Shown: piece by piece, positions 18,263-27,966 of the stretch | Position numbering within the stretch: position 1 is the first letter of the stretch | Layout: each line of letters starts with the position of its first letter | From: Spirochaetota bacterium | GTDB lineage: Bacteria; Spirochaetota; UBA4802; UB4802 | Assembly: GCA_040756435.1 (NCBI GenBank) | Contig: JBFLZD010000026.1 | Span: 1 to 52,100, forward strand | DNA length: 52,100 nt | Direction: 5' to 3' | Notes under the pieces: generated by a model | What the model saw: the letters and a program-made list of their open reading frames with translations, nothing else | Databases searched by the model: none | What the model was told of the DNA's origin: nothing | Position numbers and translations under genes: made by a program

Positions 18263-20728
18263 ATGTTTGATTATACCAAGAGGTCACGCAAGGTATTAGA
18301 AGTTTTAGCACAGGCAGAAGGGCGGCGATTAAATTCAGATGCATTGGGACCAGAGCATATAATGCTCGCCCTTTTAAAAGATGATGATTCAGTTGCAGCC
18401 CGCATATTGAAAAATATGGGGGTTAACTTTGAAATACTACGAAGAAATATAGAACAGGCTATACGCAAATCTGGATCCACTATTATTTTAGGCAATCTAC
18501 CACTCAGTGCACGTTTTACACGAATTATTGAAATTGCAAAAGATGAAGCGCGTAAATTAAAAAATAATTATGTAGGCACCGAACATTTATTATTATCAAT
18601 TTTTCGTGATGGGACTTGTTCGGGGATTGATACCCTTATACGAGCAGGTATTGACTATAATGTCATAAAGGGCGAAGTACAAAAGATTTTAGGCGTTACA
18701 CCTGAAGGTAATTCTCAACAAAAAACCAATGATAAAACCAAAACACCAACATTAGATGAATTTGCTATAGAACTGACCCGTTTAGCAGCAGAGGATAAGT
18801 TAGACCCGGTTATAGGACGTAATTCCGAAATTGAAAGAGTTATAAGGATTCTATCACGTAAAACCAAGAACAATCCAGTTTTGATTGGTGAAGCTGGTGT
18901 TGGGAAAACAGCTATAGTTGAAGGGCTTGCACAGCGTATTGTACACCATGATGTCCCTGAACCACTTTTTAACAAAAGGGTACTGGCGCTTGATTTAGCT
19001 TCTGTGGTAGCTGGGACCAAATACAGAGGCGAATTTGAAGAACGCCTGAAACGAATCATGAAAGAAATCAAAGCATCAGATAATGTTATTTTGTTTATTG
19101 ATGAGTTGCATACCATTATAGGCGCAGGTGCAGCTGAAGGAGCCATAGATGCTGCAAATATCTTGAAGCCTGCATTGGCAAGGGGTGAATTGCAGTGCAT
19201 AGGTGCTACAACCTTAAATGAATATCGCATGTACATAGAAAAAGATGCTGCATTGGAACGCCGATTCCAGACAGTTATGGTTGATGAACCTTCAGTAGAT
19301 GAGGCTATTGAAATACTGTTTGGCCTGCGTGAACGCTATGAAATGCATCACAAAGTACGATATACTGATGATGCAATTAAAAAAGCTGTATTATACGCTG
19401 ACAGATATATCCATGACAGATACCTGCCTGATAAGGCTATAGATGTTATTGATGAAGCAGGATCCAAAGCAAGGCTTGAAAATTGTGAACGTCCTGTAGA
19501 TATAGAATTGCTTGAACGTGAAATTGAAGATTTAAATAACCGTAAAAACGAACTTGTAAAAGCACAGGAATATGAACAGGCAGCATCTATACGGGATACA
19601 ATCATAGAAAAGAAAGCACTGTTATCACAGAAAATAAGTGACTGGCAACAGCGCATTAATGACTATGCAGTAATAGTTGATGAAAAACAGATAGCAACTG
19701 TAGTTGCACAATGGACAAAAATACCTGTTGAAAAACTTGAAGAGTCTGAATCTCAGAAACTGTTACGCATGGAACAGGAATTGCATAAACGTATAATAGG
19801 ACAGGACGATGCAATAAGCGTCATAAGTAGAGCTATCAGAAGGTCACGTACAGGCCTTAGAAGCGCCAGAAGGCCTATTGGTTCATTCATCTTTCTGGGC
19901 CCTACGGGTGTTGGAAAAACTGAACTTGCAAAAGCCCTGGCAGAATTTCTGTTTGATGATGAAGATGCGCTAATACGGTTTGATATGTCCGAGTTTATGG
20001 AAAAGCATGCTGTTTCCAGACTGATAGGTGCACCTCCTGGATATGTAGGTTATGAAGAAGGAGGGCAGTTAACTGAAAAAGTAAAACGAAGGCCGTATTC
20101 GGTAATTCTTTTTGATGAGATTGAAAAAGCACACCCTGATGTATATAATATATTACTGCAGGTACTTGAAGAAGGTGAATTAACCGACAACTTTGGTTCA
20201 ACAACAAGCTTCATTGATACAGTAATTATTATGACATCCAATGTTGGCAACAGGGAGTTCCAAAAGATAGGTAAAATGGGCTTTAATGAAGTTGATCCAC
20301 AAATTGCACAATTTCAGAATGTAGATGAAGAAGTTAAAAGATTATTTAGCCCTGAATTTTTAAATCGCATTGATGCAGTAGTCCATTTCCACAAATTGAA
20401 TGAAAACCACATCAAACAAATACTTGATTTGATGTTACAGGAAGTAAATGAACATCTTGAGGAGCAGGGTATTGAATTAATTGTTTCCTCAAAAGTCAAG
20501 CAATACCTGGTTAAACGTGGATTTAATGAAAAGTATGGAGCACGGTACCTCAGAAGAACTGTGCAAAACGAAATAGAAGACAGATTGGCTGTGGAAATAT
20601 TAAATGGACGCTTTAAAGACTGCCATCGTGTATATGCTGGGATAAAATATGATGCAATATATTTTAAACCAGAGAAAAACGGTAATACTGGCAAAATTTC
20701 AGAACCTGAAGTTGTACATCATTCATAA
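18263..20728 (+). CDS. clpC: ClpC-type AAA+ unfoldase
   Basis: 821 residues, normal length. Two Clp-N repeats (about 1-145) are followed by the first AAA domain with Walker A GEAGVGKT (209-216) and Walker [14 protein letters not shown] middle domain with a UVR-like [12 protein letters not shown] places it in ClpC rather than ClpA or ClpB. The second AAA domain has Walker A GPTGVGKT near residue 550 and [11 protein letters not shown]. ClpC hexamers unfold McsB-marked substrates for ClpP, which is not in the window. AAGGAG precedes the ATG seven bases after mcsB. No ctsR gene precedes the cluster. A GC-rich hairpin lies about 105 bases downstream. Confidence 0.98.
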   Translation: MFDYTKRSRKVLEVLAQAEGRRLNSDALGPEHIMLALLKDDDSVAARILKNMGVNFEILRRNIEQAIRKSGSTIILGNLPLSARFTRIIEIAKDEARKLKNNYVGTEHLLLSIFRDGTCSGIDTLIRAGIDYNVIKGEVQKILGVTPEGNSQQKTNDKTKTPTLDEFAIELTRLAAEDKLDPVIGRNSEIERVIRILSRKTKNNPVLIGEAGVGKTAIVEGLAQRIVHHDVPEPLFNKRVLALDLASVVAGTKYRGEFEERLKRIMKEIKASDNVILFIDELHTIIGAGAAEGAIDAANILKPALARGELQCIGATTLNEYRMYIEKDAALERRFQTVMVDEPSVDEAIEILFGLRERYEMHHKVRYTDDAIKKAVLYADRYIHDRYLPDKAIDVIDEAGSKARLENCERPVDIELLEREIEDLNNRKNELVKAQEYEQAASIRDTIIEKKALLSQKISDWQQRINDYAVIVDEKQIATVVAQWTKIPVEKLEESESQKLLRMEQELHKRIIGQDDAISVISRAIRRSRTGLRSARRPIGSFIFLGPTGVGKTELAKALAEFLFDDEDALIRFDMSEFMEKHAVSRLIGAPPGYVGYEEGGQLTEKVKRRPYSVILFDEIEKAHPDVYNILLQVLEEGELTDNFGSTTSFIDTVIIMTSNVGNREFQKIGKMGFNEVDPQIAQFQNVDEEVKRLFSPEFLNRIDAVVHFHKLNENHIKQILDLMLQEVNEHLEEQGIELIVSSKVKQYLVKRGFNEKYGARYLRRTVQNEIEDRLAVEILNGRFKDCHRVYAGIKYDAIYFKPEKNGNTGKISEPEVVHHS

Positions 20729-20832
20729 AGTACTAACTTAACGAATATCATTTCTATATATTTAACTGAAATATATATTTAAATCATTAATTATTCCTAA
20801 ATGTTGAAATTTGAATAAAATATAAAATAGTC

Positions 20833-20864
20833 TACACCCCGCCGCCGAAGGCGGCGGGGGTGTA
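20833..20864 (+). terminator. Strong GC-rich hairpin after clpC
   Basis: A stem of about 13 pairs with one bulge (arms ACACCCCGCCGCC and GGCGGCGGGGGTGT) closes on a three-base GAA loop. It is by far the most GC-rich segment of an AT-rich neighbourhood and should be very stable. The T-tract behind it is broken (CACTTTATTCTTT), so it may be a terminator or a dispersed hairpin element. It separates clpC from the next plus-strand gene. Confidence 0.65.
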
Positions 20865-20923
20865 CACTTTATTCTTTATGAAATTTTTTTTAATGAATTA
20901 TTACTATATTTAAATAATATATA

Positions 20924-22180
20924 ATGCTATCTGTTAGAAAAAATTTGATTACTCAATCTAAGTCTCATCAAAAAATTATTAATACAAAAATAAGTTATAA
21001 TTATATAATCAAAAAGATAAAAAACAGGTTTTTCCTGCCACAATTTCTGCGCTCATTAAAAAAATTTGGTATTTCAGGATTTTACGGTGGTAATAAAGTT
21101 ACTCTTATAACTGATGGTGATGTATTTTTTGATGAGTTATTCAAAGCTGTAGACAGCGCGCTTTTGAGCATTAACCTGGAAACATATATATTTAATAGTG
21201 ATGACATCGGATGGAAATTAGCTAAAAAATTAGCTGCAAAAGCAAAGAAAGGTATTGAGGTTAATGTGATTTATGATGCTATAGGCTGCATTAATACTTC
21301 AACTTTGCTTTTTGAATACATGAAAAAAATGGGTATTGAATTAATAGAATACCATCCTATTGTACCCTGGCGAAAATATTTTAATCTTTATATACGTGAT
21401 CATAGAAAATTGATGGTTATCGATGGCAAAATAGCTTTTATTGGTGGTATGAATATTGGAAATGAATATGCTGGTAAAAAATACCGTGGACAGAATTGGC
21501 GTGATACACACATAAAAATAGAAGGGCCAGTGGTAAAAGACATTGAGTACTTTTTCCTTGAAAACTGGCACAGGCAGGGAGGAGCCCTGGTTGATATTTC
21601 AAAGTATTTTCCTGTAATTAAACCTGTTGGGGATACAATTGTAATGGCTTTAAGCAGCCATTCACGAAGAAGAATTAAACCAATTTATCATACATATTTA
21701 GCAGCTATAGCAAATGCACGTAACTATATTTATATTACCAATGCATATTTTATCCCCGACATGAGGATAGTAAAGTCTTTAATATATGCAGCAAAAAAAG
21801 ATGTTGATGTAAGAATATTGTTACCAGCAATAAGTGATATACCATTTGTGCAGCATGCCAGTAGATATTTATATAAACGGTTCTTGAAAAATAATGTTAA
21901 AATATATGAATATCAACGTGCTATTCTGCATGCAAAAACAGCTGTTATAGATGATATATGGGCAACGGTTGGTTCTTCAAATTTAGACAGAAGAAGCTTT
22001 ACTGCAAATTTAGAGGTGAATGCTATTATACTTGACCAGGCATTTGGTGAAAAGATGAAAAAGCAATTTTTAAAGGATATAAAAACTAGCAATGAATTAC
22101 ACCTGGAACATCTTAAACGACGCCCTTTTGTACAATATTTAAAAGAGTGGTTTTGCTATAGATTCAGATATTTATTATAG
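20924..22180 (+). CDS. Phospholipase D-family protein, probable cardiolipin synthase
   Basis: 418 residues with two HKD phosphodiesterase motifs. The first is HRKLMVIDGKIAFIGG (H160) and the second HAKTAVIDDIWATVGSSN near residue 345. Two motifs in one chain with the spacing GGMN...GSSNLDRRS is the pattern of bacterial cardiolipin synthases, which join phosphatidylglycerol molecules. The usual N-terminal membrane helices are missing; instead there is a basic, amphipathic stretch (1-50) that may bind the membrane. No ribosome site is seen before the ATG. The gene converges with the PtsN-fusion gene four bases away. Confidence 0.88.
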   Translation: MLSVRKNLITQSKSHQKIINTKISYNYIIKKIKNRFFLPQFLRSLKKFGISGFYGGNKVTLITDGDVFFDELFKAVDSALLSINLETYIFNSDDIGWKLAKKLAAKAKKGIEVNVIYDAIGCINTSTLLFEYMKKMGIELIEYHPIVPWRKYFNLYIRDHRKLMVIDGKIAFIGGMNIGNEYAGKKYRGQNWRDTHIKIEGPVVKDIEYFFLENWHRQGGALVDISKYFPVIKPVGDTIVMALSSHSRRRIKPIYHTYLAAIANARNYIYITNAYFIPDMRIVKSLIYAAKKDVDVRILLPAISDIPFVQHASRYLYKRFLKNNVKIYEYQRAILHAKTAVIDDIWATVGSSNLDRRSFTANLEVNAIILDQAFGEKMKKQFLKDIKTSNELHLEHLKRRPFVQYLKEWFCYRFRYLL

Positions 22181-22184
22181 GGAA

Positions 22185-23000
22185 TCATACTATAATTAAA
22201 AATCTACCGCAATAAGTACATACAGCTAAGGATTTCTTCCCTTTGATTTTTGCCATTTCTACTGGTGGGATTACCATATGGCAACCACCACAGGTATTTT
22301 TTTCAAGAATAGCAAAAGGATTCTGGCATTTTTGCCGCATTCTCTCATAATATGAAAGTGAGCGGTTATCAATAAATCGACGCAATTCATTGATTTTTTT
22401 TGTGAGTGTTTCTGATTTATCACCACTATCTAAAAGGCGATATAATTGATCAAGCCTGATTAGAAGGTCAAGATCAGATGAAGGTACACCAGCCAAACTT
22501 TCAATATGATTTTCTTCTTTATTTATTTCTGTTATTGAGTCAAAATATAATTTGGCTTCTTTGGTGAGTATAGGATAAATTTTTGAAGGAGTCCGAGCAG
22601 CATCAATTTTCTCTCTTTTTTCAGTATTGGAAAAAATTCTTGCCATCATCCCAACAAGGTAAAGGTACTTGGTGCTTAAAGAAGTTGGGAAAATGCTGAG
22701 CATAACATATTTAACAGGTTGATTGTCAAAGGATTCATATTCTACAGGTTCATTGCATATTCCAAAAATGGTCAGTAGTTTTTTAACTGAATCGGTTCGC
22801 ACGTGGGGAATAGCAAACCCATTCCCAACACCCGTATTTTCCAGTGTTTCACGGTGCATTACCTGAGTGTAGTATCTATCAGCATTATCCAGTTTCCCTA
22901 AATCCTGTAATTTCTGAATCAACTCTTTGATAACCAGTTGCTTTTCATTGCTTTTAACAGTTATTACATGTTCTTTAGGTAATAGTTCTGATAGATCCAT
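22185..23000 (-). CDS. PtsN-like EIIA domain fused to a C4 zinc ribbon
   Basis: 271 residues. The N-terminal 150 or so form a type-2 PTS EIIA (PtsN/EIIA-Ntr) domain with the phosphorylatable histidine H66 in GNGFAIPHVRTD. A helical linker (about 165-230) leads to a zinc ribbon with C237, C240, C261 and C264 (CGGCHMVIPP ... AVCTYCGRF). The ribbon closely resembles that of the coiled-coil protein encoded at 27967-28665. PtsN proteins are regulatory phospho-acceptors, not sugar transporters. The ribbon could give this one nucleic-acid or protein binding (inference). AAGGAG before the ATG fixes the start. No PTS enzyme I or HPr gene is nearby. The 230-base spacer upstream (23001-23230) lies before folC and shows nothing recognisable. 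Confidence 0.88.
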   Translation of the reverse strand: MDLSELLPKEHVITVKSNEKQLVIKELIQKLQDLGKLDNADRYYTQVMHRETLENTGVGNGFAIPHVRTDSVKKLLTIFGICNEPVEYESFDNQPVKYVMLSIFPTSLSTKYLYLVGMMARIFSNTEKREKIDAARTPSKIYPILTKEAKLYFDSITEINKEENHIESLAGVPSSDLDLLIRLDQLYRLLDSGDKSETLTKKINELRRFIDNRSLSYYERMRQKCQNPFAILEKNTCGGCHMVIPPVEMAKIKGKKSLAVCTYCGRFLIIV

Positions 23001-23230
23001 TTTCTAAACTCCTTGTGAATTTAAATTTATTTCTTGTGAAATTCAAATCGTAAAACTTGTTAAGAATATTTAACATTGCTTCATTAATTATCATAAAACA
23101 AATAATTATATTTATTGTACCATAAAATTATAAATAAAACTAAAATCAAGAAGATATTTTCAAAATTTTTTAACAAATAGCTTACAATTGGCAATAGATG
23201 TTGCAGATGGAAATCTTTATAATACAAACA

Positions 23231-24520
23231 TTACTGTAGCAATGAACAAATAGATTTGCTATAAGGATATAACCTGAAAGTTCCAGTAAAAATTATCATG
23301 GTATTAGAGTAAAGATGTGGTTTTATTAGGTTTGCAATTGATTCTGTTTCAGTAAAAACATCCATTAAAAATATATTTTTTATTTCTTCATCAGGTATGT
23401 AACACCGATTATCAGGTATCTGGAGATAAAGGAGCGGTTTTGAAGTAAAATGCTGTATTATTGAAAGCATTTTGGTAACATCTTTATCCTTCATGAAGCT
23501 GATGCAGAATATTTTTTCGTAGTCAGCATATTGTTTGCACATGTTTCTTAATGTATTTTCTAATGCTTCAGGATTATGTGCACAATCAAATATAATAAGA
23601 GGCTTTCTGCTTAGAACTTCACTCCTTCCAGGAATATAAAGATTTGACATGGCATGGTATATATGTTCAGGTACTATCGCCCAATTATTGTTTTTTAAAA
23701 TTAATGCTGTGGCGATAGCAACCGTTGCATTTGCCGCCTGAAAATCTCCCATTAGGGAGCAGTGAATGTTTTGAATCTTTTTATATTCACCAAATATAGT
23801 ATGGTTATATTCACCATCAAAGGTGAGAGGGCTTTGTGATTTAATTAAAAAATTTATATCGTGATTAACAAACACTATGGGTGATTGTTTTAGTATTGCT
23901 TCCCTTTGTAATACTTCTTTTACTTCAGGTTTTTGTATGGCACTTACTACTGGAATATGTTTTTTAATTATTCCTGCTTTTTGATATGCAATTTCTTCTA
24001 ATGTAGTACCCAGTATTGCTGTATGGTCATAAGATATAGGAGTGATAACACTGACAAGTGGAGTGACAACGTTTGTGGAATCAAGTCTGCCACCAAGCCC
24101 TGTTTCAATCACAGCAATATCCACTGAATTATAGAAGTGAAGAAAAGCAATTATAGTAAACGCATCGAAAAAAGTTGGAGTATAGCTATGAGTTTTACAT
24201 AGTGTTTCCAGCATTTGAGAATATTCCAATATTTCTTCATCAGTGATCTCTTTGCCATTTATTGTTATGCGTTCGTTATATCGTATAAGATGAGGTGATG
24301 TGTACAACCCAACTGTGTAACCCGCTGCTTGAAGGATAGCTGCAATCATATATGCCGTTGAGCCTTTTCCATTAGTTCCGGCAATGTGAATGCATGGCAG
24401 CTTGTGCTGAGGGTTACCTAAAAGATTCAATACAGAAACAATCGTATCAGGAGAATAATGAGTATAATTGCTTGCAAAGGATTCATTATTGGCAAGGGAT
24501 TGTAAATAGTGTGGAAGCAT
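23231..24520 (-). CDS. folC: Folylpolyglutamate synthase / dihydrofolate synthase
   Basis: 429 residues. It adds glutamate to dihydropteroate or folates using ATP. The P-loop HIAGTNGKGSTAYM, the family motif YTSPHLIRYNERI and TGLGGRLDSTN are intact. Mur-ligase-like C-terminal motifs (IFDCAHNPEAL) are present. The start follows the aroE stop by two bases, so aroE-folC is one transcription unit. Confidence 0.96.
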   Translation of the reverse strand: MLPHYLQSLANNESFASNYTHYSPDTIVSVLNLLGNPQHKLPCIHIAGTNGKGSTAYMIAAILQAAGYTVGLYTSPHLIRYNERITINGKEITDEEILEYSQMLETLCKTHSYTPTFFDAFTIIAFLHFYNSVDIAVIETGLGGRLDSTNVVTPLVSVITPISYDHTAILGTTLEEIAYQKAGIIKKHIPVVSAIQKPEVKEVLQREAILKQSPIVFVNHDINFLIKSQSPLTFDGEYNHTIFGEYKKIQNIHCSLMGDFQAANATVAIATALILKNNNWAIVPEHIYHAMSNLYIPGRSEVLSRKPLIIFDCAHNPEALENTLRNMCKQYADYEKIFCISFMKDKDVTKMLSIIQHFTSKPLLYLQIPDNRCYIPDEEIKNIFLMDVFTETESIANLIKPHLYSNTMIIFTGTFRLYPYSKSICSLLQ

Positions 24521-24522
24521 AG

Positions 24523-25362
24523 TTAGTGCAACGCCTGTTTCAGTGCTTGATGCATAACGTCAATAGGTGCAGTTTTTCCTGTCCATAGTTCAAATTGCAT
24601 GCATGCCTGGAACAATAACATATAATCACCAGTTATTACAGTACATCCTTTTTCCTGTGCTTTCTTAACCAACTGTGTGTGTAACGGTGAATAGATAATA
24701 TCTACAACTACATTTTGTGGATGCAGTAATGATGTGTCAATTGGTGTTAGGGATATGTCAGGCTTCATACCAACAGGTGTGGTATTTATAATGATGTCAT
24801 GGTGTGCTGTTATCTCAGGTGTAAGATCGTCAATCAGTACCGTTTCGATAGATGTAAAGTATTTGCGTAAATCATTTGTTAGTTGCGTTACATTATTTAT
24901 GTTCCGGCCACATATAGTTATGTGTGCTTTAGATTGGGCAAGGGTATATGCGATAGCTCTTGCAGAACCACCATTGCCAATGATTAAAACCTTTTTGTTA
25001 TGATAATCTATAGAATGAGTATCAAGTGAACGAAGTAATCCGTAGCCGTCGGTATTGTATCCTTTTATCATCCCATTATTGTTGACAAGGGTATTAACCG
25101 AGCCAATGCGTGAAGCTAAAGTATCAACGCTATCGCATAGCGGTAAAACATCAACCTTAAAAGGAATGGTTACACTTGCACCTTTTATTCCCAGTGCTTT
25201 TATTGCGTCAAAAGCCTGTTTAATTGAAGCTGGTTCAAATGCAACATATACTGCATTTATTTTAGTATATTCAAATGCAGCGTTTTGCATTACTGGCGAA
25301 AGTGAATGCCGTACAGGTTTACCCAAAATGCAATATACAGATGTATGTGCATTTATTGTCAT
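24523..25362 (-). CDS. aroE: Shikimate dehydrogenase
   Basis: 279 residues, standard size. It reduces 3-dehydroshikimate with NADPH. The shikimate-binding segment GKPVRHSLSPVMQNAAF, the catalytic-lysine segment SVTIPFK and the nucleotide loop IIGNGGSARAIAYTL are present, as is the C-terminal LLFQACMQFELWTG. The start overlaps the upstream small gene by ATGA. Confidence 0.96.
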   Translation of the reverse strand: MTINAHTSVYCILGKPVRHSLSPVMQNAAFEYTKINAVYVAFEPASIKQAFDAIKALGIKGASVTIPFKVDVLPLCDSVDTLASRIGSVNTLVNNNGMIKGYNTDGYGLLRSLDTHSIDYHNKKVLIIGNGGSARAIAYTLAQSKAHITICGRNINNVTQLTNDLRKYFTSIETVLIDDLTPEITAHHDIIINTTPVGMKPDISLTPIDTSLLHPQNVVVDIIYSPLHTQLVKKAQEKGCTVITGDYMLLFQACMQFELWTGKTAPIDVMHQALKQALH

Positions 25363-25703
25363 ATTGTTTTTCTTTCAATAAATTCCGTAGTAAATTCTGT
25401 TTGTTCCACTACTATAAAGTACCCTTTAGGGTCAACCTTAAAACCATTATGGTATTCGGTTACCAGTATTGCTTCATTGGGGTTTACTATATACTGTATT
25501 TCTTTCCCATCAACACTCAATAATATTCCACATGGTGCATTAACACAAATAAATAATTCAGGACAGCTGTGTTTTTCTAATTTTGTGATTTGTTCAGCAC
25601 TGGTAAATTCAGGATGATACACACCAACACGCCAATATTTTGAGTCCTGTGCAATGACAGTCCATCTATCGTTTGTTTTCAATGAAAAGGGAGTATTGTT
25701 CAT
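25359..25703 (-). CDS. Small protein of unknown function, possibly cupin-like
   Basis: 114 residues with no signal peptide. Alternating hydrophobic residues (ELFICVNAPCGILLSVDG; EAILVTEYHNGF) suggest a small beta-barrel such as a cupin, but the usual metal-binding histidine motifs are not clear. The ATGA overlap with aroE and its place at the head of the aroE-folC unit indicate that it is a real, co-expressed gene. I cannot assign a function. Confidence 0.6.
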   Translation of the reverse strand: MNNTPFSLKTNDRWTVIAQDSKYWRVGVYHPEFTSAEQITKLEKHSCPELFICVNAPCGILLSVDGKEIQYIVNPNEAILVTEYHNGFKVDPKGYFIVVEQTEFTTEFIERKTI

Positions 25704-25867
25704 GGAGCGACCTTTATATTATTATATTGTACATACATAAAATGATGTATGATAATGAATAGTAGAAATGACAAGTAATTTTTTACAACAAATAATTCTT
25801 GAAAAAAATAGTTATATAATAATAAATGTAAAACCCCTTTACTGATATATAACAACTGGATATTAAA

Positions 25868-27169
25868 ATGAAAACTTCATCTTACATTCGCAATGTCCTT
25901 AGTATTGCCGGATCAGATTCCGGTGGTGGTGCTGGTATTCAGGCTGATTTAAAAACAATAACTGCACTGGGTTGTTTTGGTATGACTGTGATTACTGCAA
26001 TAACTGCTCAAAACACACTGGGCGTTATTGATTATATGCCTGTACCATTGGACATGATTGAAAAACAGTTTGATGCAGTTGCATCTGATATTCCCATTCA
26101 TGCAGCTAAAACAGGAATGCTGGCAACACCTGACATTGTAAAGCTTGTAGCAACAAAAATTAAACAGTTTTCCATCAGCAACTGTGTTGTTGATCCGGTC
26201 ATGGTTGCAAAAGGGGGATCAAAATTATTATCAGATGACGCCATTCAATCAGTAATTCAAAATTTAATTCCCGTTGCCCATGTAGTAACCCCAAATATTC
26301 ATGAAGCTGAAGTTCTTACCGGGATAACAATAAAAAATATTGATGATATGAAAGATGCAGCAAAAAAGATATATTCATTTGGTGCGCGCTATGTAGTGGT
26401 AAAAGGTGGGCATTTAGAAAGTGATCCAAGTGATGTTATTTACGATGGTAAAAATTTTACCGTTTTGAAAAATCAGCGTATTGAAACCAAAAATACCCAT
26501 GGCACTGGATGCACATTTTCGTCAGCAATTGCAACCTATGTGGCAAAAGGGTATAATACTATTGAAGCAATAACAAAAGCAAAAGAATTTATCACAAAAG
26601 CTATTACCTTTTCGCTTCCATTAGGCAAGGGGCATGGACCAACAAATCATCTTGTGGCAATAGTTAATAATGAAGAAAAGATTCAGGTAGTAGAAGAAAT
26701 TCAAAAAGCTTTTTCAATACTCCATGCTGCTAAATGTGGCCAAATGTTTACCAGTGGAGTTTCAAACATAGCATATACTCTTCCATATGTTACTGATACC
26801 AGTGACATCGCGATGTTTCCTGGTGGTATTATAGTTTACAATGATTCAATTTTCAGAGTTAAGGATCCTGCATATGGTGTAGACCATCAAATGGCATTAT
26901 TTATGCAGAAAATTACTCCAATGAACTATCGCGCAGCTATAAATATTAAAAATGAAATTGAGTATAAAATAAATGCTCAGGCACGTGGCATTCCAGTGTA
27001 TACTTCATTAACTATTGACAATTTACAGGAAATCACCATTTCTGAAAGTAATAGGATAGTATGTGTTGAAATCAAGCAGGACAATATGCTGTATATTATT
27101 GGCAATACACCCTTTGAAATAGCAGAAACTCTATTAAAAATTAAAAAGTCGGAAAATTCACATGCATAG
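25868..27169 (+). CDS. ThiD-ThiN fusion: HMP(-P) kinase plus thiamine-phosphate synthase
   Basis: 433 residues. Positions 1-265 are a phosphomethylpyrimidine kinase (ThiD): SIAGSDSGGGAGIQADLK at the N-terminus and NTHGTGCTFSSAIA near the end. Positions of about 275-430 match ThiN: SGVSNIAYTLPYV, DIAMFPGGIIVY, GVDHQMALFM and YRAAINIKN. ThiN is the alternative to ThiE for joining the pyrimidine and thiazole phosphates. It is common in archaea and known in Thermotoga as a ThiD fusion. The pyrimidine-side genes are absent from the window. The 164-base upstream region shows no TPP riboswitch. The stop overlaps the next gene by eight bases. Confidence 0.93.
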   Translation: MKTSSYIRNVLSIAGSDSGGGAGIQADLKTITALGCFGMTVITAITAQNTLGVIDYMPVPLDMIEKQFDAVASDIPIHAAKTGMLATPDIVKLVATKIKQFSISNCVVDPVMVAKGGSKLLSDDAIQSVIQNLIPVAHVVTPNIHEAEVLTGITIKNIDDMKDAAKKIYSFGARYVVVKGGHLESDPSDVIYDGKNFTVLKNQRIETKNTHGTGCTFSSAIATYVAKGYNTIEAITKAKEFITKAITFSLPLGKGHGPTNHLVAIVNNEEKIQVVEEIQKAFSILHAAKCGQMFTSGVSNIAYTLPYVTDTSDIAMFPGGIIVYNDSIFRVKDPAYGVDHQMALFMQKITPMNYRAAINIKNEIEYKINAQARGIPVYTSLTIDNLQEITISESNRIVCVEIKQDNMLYIIGNTPFEIAETLLKIKKSENSHA

Positions 27170-27965
27170 CATAAAAGGCCTTTTTGATTATCTGGAAAAA
27201 GTATTCCCGCTTGAATATCAGGAAGAATACGATAATTCAGGAAGACAGATTTCGTTTGATGATAAACCTGTGGAAGGCATTCTTGTTGCTATGGATGTAT
27301 CTCCTGTTATTATTGATGAAGCACGTGAAAATAATTGTAATTGTATCATAACACATCACCCAATATTTTTTAAACCAATAAAAAATATATCTTTAACTAA
27401 TAGTACTGGCCAGATGGTAATTGCATGCATTCAACATGAAATCAGCATATATGCTACTCACACCAACGCAGATGCTGTATGCTGGGATTTACTGGCTAAA
27501 TCACTGGAACTTAACAATATAGAATTGCTGTTTCCAGATAAACGTTTTAATACAATAGGATATGGCGCTACGGGTAACTTTGAAAACGATATGACATTAT
27601 CAGATGTGTTGAAAAAAATATCTCAATGTTTACAGACTAACTCAATAATATACTATGGTGATTCAGGCAAATGTATTAAAAAATTGGCTTGTTTGCAGGG
27701 AGCAGGTTCACGAAAAATTAATGCGGTCATTGCACATGGTTCAGTAGATTGTATTATTACCGGTGATGTTGGATATCATGATGCTCTATTAGCCAATAAT
27801 AATGGGATTGCTGTCATTGATATTGGTCATTATGTTTCTGAAAAACCAATTATTGATTTTTTATACCAAACTGTTTACAACTACTTGACAAAAAAAATGA
27901 ACTGTAACGATATACCTTTGATGATATCAAAGAAAGAACATAATCCAATGAAGTGTGGTATGTGA
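27162..27965 (+). CDS. Nif3-like dinuclear metal centre protein
   Basis: 267 residues, the short bacterial form. Metal-ligand motifs are ITHHPIFF near residue 65, HTNADAV near 105 and the C-terminal GHYVSEKP. In relatives these bind two metals in a ring-shaped hexamer. The biochemical role of Nif3 proteins is not settled; GTP cyclohydrolase-like activity has been proposed for some. It is co-translated with thiD-thiN and followed at once by the zinc-ribbon coiled-coil gene, a pairing seen in many bacteria. Confidence 0.92.
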   Translation: MHSIKGLFDYLEKVFPLEYQEEYDNSGRQISFDDKPVEGILVAMDVSPVIIDEARENNCNCIITHHPIFFKPIKNISLTNSTGQMVIACIQHEISIYATHTNADAVCWDLLAKSLELNNIELLFPDKRFNTIGYGATGNFENDMTLSDVLKKISQCLQTNSIIYYGDSGKCIKKLACLQGAGSRKINAVIAHGSVDCIITGDVGYHDALLANNNGIAVIDIGHYVSEKPIIDFLYQTVYNYLTKKMNCNDIPLMISKKEHNPMKCGM

Positions 27966-27966
27966 A

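Noticed and set aside
18715-19236. 173-codon open frame antisense to clpC
   Set aside because: Ser/Ala-rich shadow of the highly conserved first AAA domain; no start signal.
25704-25867. TPP riboswitch before thiD-thiN
   Set aside because: The CTGAGA and ACCTGA-type conserved elements are not present in the leader.
27955-27966. GTG start for the coiled-coil zinc-ribbon gene
   Set aside because: It overlaps the nif3 end; the ATG at 27967 right after the nif3 stop is the simpler coupled start.
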